Assembly: GCA_019925795.1 (NCBI GenBank)
Contig: CM034311.1
Location: forward strand, 43,805,374-43,869,373
DNA length: 64,000 nucleotides
Direction: 5' to 3'
Origin: Dendrobium chrysotoxum
Taxonomy: Eukaryota; Streptophyta; Magnoliopsida; Asparagales; Orchidaceae
Under the pieces are notes generated by a model. The model was not told where the DNA came from, made no database searches, and saw nothing but the letters and a program-made list of their open reading frames with translations. Made by a program: the position numbers and the translations under genes. Of the stretch, positions 57,727-64,000 are shown piece by piece. Positions within the stretch are counted from its first letter, which is position 1; the number at the start of each line of letters is the position of its first letter.

Positions 57727-58447
57727 AACATTAGATCTTATATGATTCATTCATGAGAAAAAACACATTAACAAGCTCATGCTTAAAACAGAATAGGAAA
57801 CTAGAAATAATGATTAAAAGATTAAATGTCCTCTATGGAGTAGAATGGTACTCCAGTAAATGCAAATTTTAGTAAAATGTGCAACACAAAATAATAAGTT
57901 GGCACCAACAAGACGAACAAAAATTTTACAATGCTCATCTTAATGCAGCAATTTTTTCCTATCCTACCAGTAAAGGTAGCCATCAAAAGGCAAGCACTGT
58001 TTATAGCAAAACGCTAATTTATAGCCCTCTTCGTCTTCTTTCTATTTTTTTAATTAAGAAAGGGAAGACGCAAAATTCAAACTCGAGAACTTGAAACTTA
58101 GAAATCCTCAATTATGACAGCTCAACCCAATTTACCACTCCACGCCTGTCATGAATTTAGTTTCCCAATAACAAATTTGGTTCTGAGACGAGGAATAATC
58201 AGTTTTAGCAAATTATGATCCTGAAATCAGTTTCAGCAATACAAGCTTTTTGCACCAGTACTAAAATACACAGGAATTATTTACATTAGGCTGGAACTTA
58301 AGCACAAAGTTTCTATGCACATTCATGGACAATTTAACTAATTTTAAGACAAAAAATTGACATAAACAAGTCATAATTTTGAAAGACCGGATCTGCTCTT
58401 CTTATACATAACAGAAGAAAATTAAATACCCAATGCCTTCAGCAAAT
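57727..58447. other. LST8 3' flank
   Basis: No gene recognised; the LST8 3' UTR presumably occupies the right part. No obvious poly(A) signal was fixed. Confidence 0.45.
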
Positions 58448-60507
58448 TCAGGAAGGAGATGGCTCTGCACCATCATGGAGAGCGCAGCACACAACAGCCT
58501 TGTGGTGACCTTGATAGGTTTTTATTGCCTCTCCCATTGACATTGACCATAGTTTGGCAGTGCTATCAGAGGATGCTATATGCCAGAAATGCACAAAAAT
58601 GTTCCAGATATTTATGAGCATACTTTCCCATATACGAAGACTAAAATTATGCATATTCATAATATAGTAACATCGTACCAGTTATTAAGTATGCACCATC
58701 AACAGAAAATACACAATCCCAGACCCATCGCTGATGTCCTGAAGATTTTAAGTCTTGATGTGAGCTTGTTAAAAAGAAAATGGGCTCTAGTAATCCTTAA
58801 GATGCCCAAGGGTTCTAGTGAAAAATAGGGGTGTCAATAAGTGTCATTACCCGAAAATCTAACCCGAACACGACCCGGAAAATCCAAATTCGGGTCAACC
58901 TCATAAAGAAACGGGTCGGGTTTTAGTCCCATTTTTGGATTCGTTTATAATTGGGTCGGGTTCAAATCAACCCGATAACCCGGGATCAACCTGAATTGAC
59001 CCATGCCTAACCCCCTGTCAGGCTGTCCCGTTGCTCGCACCCACGCGCGCCCGTAGCACTGTAGCGCAGCTCGGGCATTGGCGGGTTAGATCGGGTCAAC
59101 TCGGTAACCCAGTAGGTCGGATTCGGGTCTGAATTTCTGACCCCTTTACAAAACCGGGTCGGATTTGGGTCAGCTGAATTGGACCCGGGTCAATTCCGAA
59201 TTCAACACAAATCCGACCCGAATATCCATTTTGACACCCCTAGTGAAAAAGGAATGCTAAGGCGGCTGACATAGAGACCTTGAGACCAACTTAGCATTCC
59301 TTTTGGTAAAACATCTAGATGAGGTTTTCTTACCCATCAATACTCTTTCCAAGGTAAATCCATCGACATTCCATATCTTGACTGTGTGATCAGAAGATGC
59401 TGTGGCAAGATACCTACGAATAGTTCCGAAAAATCATAAATAAGTTGACAAAACATATGAAGGATGCAAGGCTCTTTCGATTGGAGTTGTCAATTAATTG
59501 ATTGGCCATACACAGAAAAAAAACACAAGTTTCATTTTTATGTAAACCAAAACAAGCCCAAATGAGATGAAGAAATAGCACACAAAAGTTATACTACCGG
59601 TTCGGATCACAGAATTCGGGTGAAAGCAGGCACTTTAAAATGTAGCCATCATGTGCTTGCAACTTGTGTAGGGGCTCAAAGTATGTCATTGTCTACACAA
59701 GATCAAATCACAGAATATAACTACGATATTTGGTGCCTTTGTTCCAAATGAAAATTCTAAGTGTTCCTTACCTGTGTCCCCTTGAGTAGCCGCCAGACAT
59801 AGCATGTTCCACGATTATTGGCAGCAACAACCATGCTGCCATCCCACATCACTGTTAGAGACCTCACAGCAGTATCCACCTCAGGTACCTATAACTCAGC
59901 TCAATAAATAGATTTCAACTTTTTCTCATTTTATTCTTTTTATTATTGGAAACAAATAAATGTAACATGATATCAGCACATATGACAAAAGGCGAGTTCT
60001 TACTAGTTCACAGCTGCAAGAATTTGCAGTCAAATCCCACACACGTATATTTCCATTTTGATCCCCAGATATAAGTTCAGTCTGCAGCAAAAAATGCATT
60101 TAAAAATCTCGTAGAAGCATTCTTCATTCAGCAACCAAACGAATTCTGGTAATGATGAAAACTACTGTTGAGATTGTATCACATATCACATTAATATCCA
60201 AGAATATACATATAAAGAGAGGGAGAACACAGCAAAATTCAAAATTTTGCAGTGATAGAGCAGTGCAAACAATTCCTTGGGAGGGTGGGACTAAGTATCA
60301 TTAGAAGTAATTGTCAGATCTTAATGAAAGAAATTGTATCCCAGAAATTGAATCAAAAGTGTAGTCATCTTAAGTTACGATCTGAATGCTCAGATCAGTA
60401 GCAGATCAAATGGTGGGATGAAGTTTCACGGTCCAACCTGATTTGGATGTAGAACCACTGTGTTAACAGCTGCCCGGCTCTCATATTCACGCTGACAGGT
60501 TGCTGCC
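58448..60507 (-). CDS. LST8: LST8, WD40 subunit of TOR complex (C-terminal two thirds)
   Basis: LST8 is a seven-bladed WD40 protein that stabilises the TOR kinase in growth and nutrient signalling. Seven minus-strand exons join in frame with GT-AG sites: 60438-60507, 60004-60081, 59772-59888, 59598-59692, 59334-59413, 58679-58738 and 58448-58575, about 210 residues. Diagnostic pieces in order: [118 protein letters not shown], and SSDSTAKLW...[13 protein letters not shown]. All splice phases agree and no stop or frameshift occurs. The first roughly 105 residues of the usual 300-odd (from SVILATASYDHTI to SGSEDGTV) were not found between 60508 and 64000. Either they lie beyond the window or this copy is 5'-truncated. 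A hAT MITE sits in the intron at 58826-59242. Confidence 0.9.
58826..59242. mobile_element. hAT-type MITE with perfect 8-bp duplication, in LST8 intron
   Basis: 417 bp with 12-bp inverted ends TAGGGGTGTCAA...TTGACACCCCTA and exact flanking duplication GTGAAAAA (58818-58825 and 59243-59250). The interior repeats CGGGTC/GACCCG on both strands with GC-rich text near 59015-59090. It lies wholly in the intron between the exons at 59334 and 58738 and leaves splice sites intact. Confidence 0.9.
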
Positions 60508-61490
60508 CTGAAAAAAGGGCACAAAGATTAAAAAGTGAAGGGAAACATCTCACATTCAAGTAACGGTAGTGTAATTGGTATCGTGTAGGTGGATTTGGGC
60601 ATATAGGCATGCTCTTGTACATATTTAATAACAAACACAAACATAGCTGAACTCATGCTAATGAATAATCACTCAGTCAATCCCCACAAGCAAAGAGATA
60701 TTAGCATCCACCAAAATTTCATCTGAAGGTCCATGGAAAACAAATAAAAAAAAGGAACTGGTACACCGCTCCAAAAATGTAAATTTACTAGTACCATCCT
60801 AATTTGTAATATTACGAGAATAACACCTTACTCTATACATGCCATCAATCAACTCTAGGATGCAGGTGCATGGCATTCTTTCTCTGATATCATATGTTGA
60901 ACGAGCATCATACTTTAATTTTAGTTAATGTCAATGTTTACATAATTTGTGTCCTGAGTTATCACAGTCCTTTGTTAGTTCCATTATGGCACTTCAGAAA
61001 TCAAGTGAAAAGACCCTCTCCTATAAAAAGGCTTCCTTAAGGAATATTACTTATTAGGGGATTTCTGATTTCCACACATGCCGCAAAATCTTCTATATTT
61101 ACATATTCAACACATACTCCTACATCAACAAAACTACGATCAAGCCTTGTCTACCGTTAAATTTAATGCAACAAAACTCCAATAATTCACCTTCTAACCC
61201 ACCAGCCATCTGAAATTTCTTGCGGAGATACAACAAAGATGCATCCAACTATCTTTTTTAAAATTTTACTTAACAGAAATTTTCATTTCCATCACTACCT
61301 GATAGGTTTTAATACTTCTCTACAAATGGCAATGGCACAAAAACATGAAGATTCCATATCTACTGCCTACGATAGTTTTAACTGAGCCATTTTAAGGAAA
61401 TTACAGAAAAAGTTTCTATAAACAGAATCTAGAAATCATAATGTAAGGTCAACATTTTTCTAGTGTAACCACTGTCACAAGAGGGAAAGC
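60508..61490. other. Sequence upstream of the LST8 exons, N-terminal exons absent
   Basis: Searched on the minus strand for the first WD repeats of LST8 (for example SYDHTI, NPHIRLFD, SEDGTV) without success. Otherwise AT-rich. Confidence 0.5.
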
Positions 61491-61499
61491 CTTGGGAGA

Positions 61500-62035
61500 A
61501 ATTGATAGATTTCATCAATTGTGACCAACTTGGCTATGGGCTTGAACCACAAAAACAATCTCTGCCATGAAGGGTATAGCTGCATACATCAATCTTTTCT
61601 TGGGTCCCGCATTGTAAGAACTAGGTTTTTCTGGTTCAAGTGAACTGGCCCTAAATGAAAACAGATGAGCGGAATGTGCAAAGCAGGCGGGTCGAGTGGC
61701 CAAATTGTGAGCACGGGAGCTTCTGGTAGGGTCGAATCGCGAAACCGAGCAATGGAATACGTTTGGATGCGAAAAGTAACCACTCCTCGTAGAGAATAAT
61801 TGCGATTCGCTCCCTACTTTTGAACCGAAGAGGCTTTGAATGAGAGGAAGAAGAAGAAGGAAGAAATAGAGAGAAAGAGAAGGAAAAAGGGAGGAAGAAG
61901 GGAGATGCGTGCGTACAAGATAGGGTTAGGGATTGATCAACAAGCAAGGCAGACTGAGAAGGAGAGAAGGAAGGAAGCAAACTCAATGGGTAGGGCAAGC
62001 GAAAGTCTCGTGTAAGGGAAAAAGGTAAGAATTTT
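61500..62035 (-). promoter_or_regulatory. CT-rich leader-like region upstream of LST8
   Basis: In minus sense it is pyrimidine-rich (TCCTTCTCTTTCTCTCTATT, TTCTTCCTTCTTCTTCTTCC) with a telo-box-like CTAACCCTA. It has the look of a plant 5' UTR and promoter-proximal sequence. The open frames through it resemble nothing recognised. Confidence 0.35.
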
Positions 62036-62102
62036 TTTTTAGTATTCATTAAATTTAATTTATAAATTAAGAGAGTTAATTTAGAAATAAATGTGCATAT
62101 AT

Positions 62103-62883
62103 TTAGACTAGAGAGGGAGTTGAAGGTAAACTTGAATTATGGAGGTCAACCTTAGAGTCTAAAGGTTTTCGCTTGAGTAGATCTAAAACGGAATATATAG
62201 AGTATAATTTCAATAGTAATAGACCTAGTGAGGGGATTGTGACTTTGGGCGATCAAGTCATTAATAAGAGTACACGTTTTAGATATCTTGGATCTATTGT
62301 TAAGAGTGATGGTGAAATAGATGGGGATATTATTAGCAGAATTCAAGTTGAATGGTTTAAGTGGAGGAATGCATCGGGCTTGTTGTGTGATAGAAAAGTC
62401 CCCCTCAAACTTAAGAGAAAATTCTATAAGATGGTGGTGAAACCTGCAATGCTTTATGGTGCCGAATGTTGGCCGTTAAAAGAGAAGCATAATACTAAGT
62501 TAAGTGTTGCAGAGATGGGGATGCTCAGGTGGATGAGTGGCTTTACCCTTAGAGATAGGATACAAAATGAGCATATACGGGAAAATGTTGGAGTAGCTCC
62601 AGTGCAAGATAAGATTAGAGAGAGTCGCCTTAGATGGTTTGGTCACATAAAACGACGGCCTTCCGATGACCCGGTTAGGAAAGTAGAGGTATTAGATTTG
62701 ACTTATGTTAAGAAAGGTAGAGGTAAACCTAAAAAGACTTGGTTAGAAAATATTAGAAATGATATTTCTTTATTAGGTTTAAACGAGAATTTGACTTTTA
62801 ACAGGACACAATGGAGAAAAAGGATTCATGTAGCCGACCCCACGTAGTGGGACAAAGACTTGATGTTGTTGTTGTTGTTGTTG
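62103..62883 (+). mobile_element. RTE-type LINE, 5'-truncated, with TTG tail
   Basis: Covers the C-terminal part of an RTE-clade reverse transcriptase and the 3' end: GTAGCCGACCCCACGTAGTG, then GGGACAAAGACTTGATG and (GTT)n at 62861-62883. Plant RTE LINEs end in this way. Truncated at the 5' side as expected from incomplete reverse transcription. It is the best preserved of three copies in the window (others at 39400 and 57164). Confidence 0.85.
62173..62847 (+). CDS. C-terminal part of RTE LINE reverse transcriptase
   Basis: An open frame of 224 residues without stops. It includes SRSKTEYIEYNF, TRFRYLGSIVKSDGEID, KLKRKFYKMVVKPAMLYGAE, EMGMLRWMSGFTLRDRI, SRLRWFGHIKRR, GRGKPKKTWLE and the end WRKRIHVADPT. 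These are landmarks of the region after the catalytic fingers and palm in plant RTE/BovB-like reverse transcriptases. The endonuclease and the active-site box are missing, so it is a fragment, although young enough to stay open. Confidence 0.85.
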   Translation: MSRSKTEYIEYNFNSNRPSEGIVTLGDQVINKSTRFRYLGSIVKSDGEIDGDIISRIQVEWFKWRNASGLLCDRKVPLKLKRKFYKMVVKPAMLYGAECWPLKEKHNTKLSVAEMGMLRWMSGFTLRDRIQNEHIRENVGVAPVQDKIRESRLRWFGHIKRRPSDDPVRKVEVLDLTYVKKGRGKPKKTWLENIRNDISLLGLNENLTFNRTQWRKRIHVADPT

Positions 62884-64000
62884 TATGTTTAGAAAGAAAA
62901 TAAACTTAATATTTATAGAAAATTTTTATTTATAATTAATAAGTTAATTATTATGAATCTAATTAACAATAATAGATAAATTATGAGAAAATATATGTAT
63001 TTTGAAAGGAAGAAATAACTACTTTGAGAAAGAGAAAGAGAGAGCGAACATGTAATTTAAAATTTAATAATAGAAGAAATCTTAATTAGTGAAATACTCT
63101 ATGATTATTTTTAAGAATTAAAATATATTAAAAAATAGAGAAGAAGTTTTAAAATATTAAGTTAGAGAAATTAAAATCAAATAGTTTATTAATTTAATGA
63201 AGTGATCTTTTATAGACTTTAAATCTATCGTCATTGGAATAAGGAGTAAAAGTGAAGCAGCATATTTCCTAAGTTCAAGGTGAGTACTCATATCTTTTAA
63301 TTACACTAATAATATTTGCTTTCCTATATATGATGCATCAAATATTGTTATTATTTAATTGCTTATTATTAATATTCTATGAATTAATGCTATATGAATT
63401 TTCTTTATCAAAGATAATTGATCATGTTGAACTGGAAGACTTGAATTTAATATTATAGAGATATCATTCATCCTATGTCATGGTGTTTATTATATAGATC
63501 AATATGAAATGATTTGAAGAAGATAAATGATATGATTAAAATAGAATGCTTGCATGTGCATGTTAAAAGATGGAGCACACCCCCTTATGATATTGGCTAG
63601 GGACATATTGTACCCTTGCATTTTAATGGCAAAGATTATGAAAAAGGAAAATGAAAAGAAAAATAGAAAATGAGTACTTTTATTGATACTATTTTAGACG
63701 GTGGCCCCTGTAACGATTGTATTATTTATAAGAAAGGATAATGATTTAACTAAAGATATGGATAATGATATATGCATATTATTGAAAGTATTGAAATAAA
63801 ATTATTTTATGTTTGGAAAATGATCATGCATATTGCTCCAAATATCTCGAGTTGCTGTAGTTAAGAAGCATGAATTACTCACTGAGTTCTTTATGACTCA
63901 CTCTTCCTATAAAAAAAATTACAGGTATAATTCAATTAACTAAAATGAGCAAAAGAAAATAAATACGGAGAAAATATCCATAAACATAAAGATATAAAAA
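62884..64000. other. AT-rich, no gene recognised
   Basis: Low-complexity AT text to the window end. Around 63560-63930 wording such as GAATTACTCACTGAGTTC looks like part of an LTR-element end, but no boundary could be set. Confidence 0.45.

Overview
This is nuclear DNA of a flowering plant: GT-AG introns, plant-only gene families (type 2 metallothionein, DUF4378 protein, pectin acetylesterase) and dense layers of plant transposons. Nothing organellar, bacterial or viral was recognised. A non-grass monocot (palm-like) is a guess only.

Layout. 1-897 is the 3' part of a decayed Ty3/gypsy-type element. It lies inside or beside a minus-strand pectin acetylesterase gene, whose first five exons are at 1228-5123. 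5341-5801 holds two short inverted-repeat elements upstream of that gene. 6556-13387 is a complete, young, minus-strand LTR element with ATAGC target-site duplications; it has two 1171-bp LTRs and codes only for gag, with tandem arrays where pol should be. 13393-25240 is AT-rich intergenic DNA with a TRIM relic and hAT-type MITEs. 26016-38117 is a plus-strand DUF4378 (TRM-like) gene. Its 8.8-kb last intron contains a 5.2-kb deleted retroelement (target-site duplication GATTC) whose 5' LTR was later split by a 2.1-kb solo LTR (target-site duplication CTAAC). 38120-42250 carries Tourist-like MITEs, an RTE LINE relic and a solo LTR related to the young element.

42538-43812 is a three-exon type 2 metallothionein gene with TATA box, G-box and poly(A) signal. 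44346-55009 is a large Mutator-like element (MULE). It has diverged inverted ends built from palindromes, a broken transposase, two mutually homologous accessory ORFs that look like tandem Myb/SANT-like proteins, and the C-terminal part of a plant mobile domain gene. This is the most unusual part of the window. 55306-57726 holds a diverged LTR, a Tourist MITE, an antisense RTE LINE relic and telomere-like repeats. 58448-60507 carries seven clean exons of LST8, the WD40 subunit of the TOR complex, on the minus strand; the N-terminal exons are not found. 62103-62883 is an RTE LINE 3' end with a TTG tail, and the rest to 64000 shows no gene.

The host genes (cell wall, probable cytoskeleton, metal homeostasis, TOR signalling) are unrelated to one another. 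What links the window is repeated transposon insertion into introns and flanks, and exact target-site duplications let the order of several events be read. Splice sites, frames and repeat boundaries were worked out by eye; family names are recognition, not database results.
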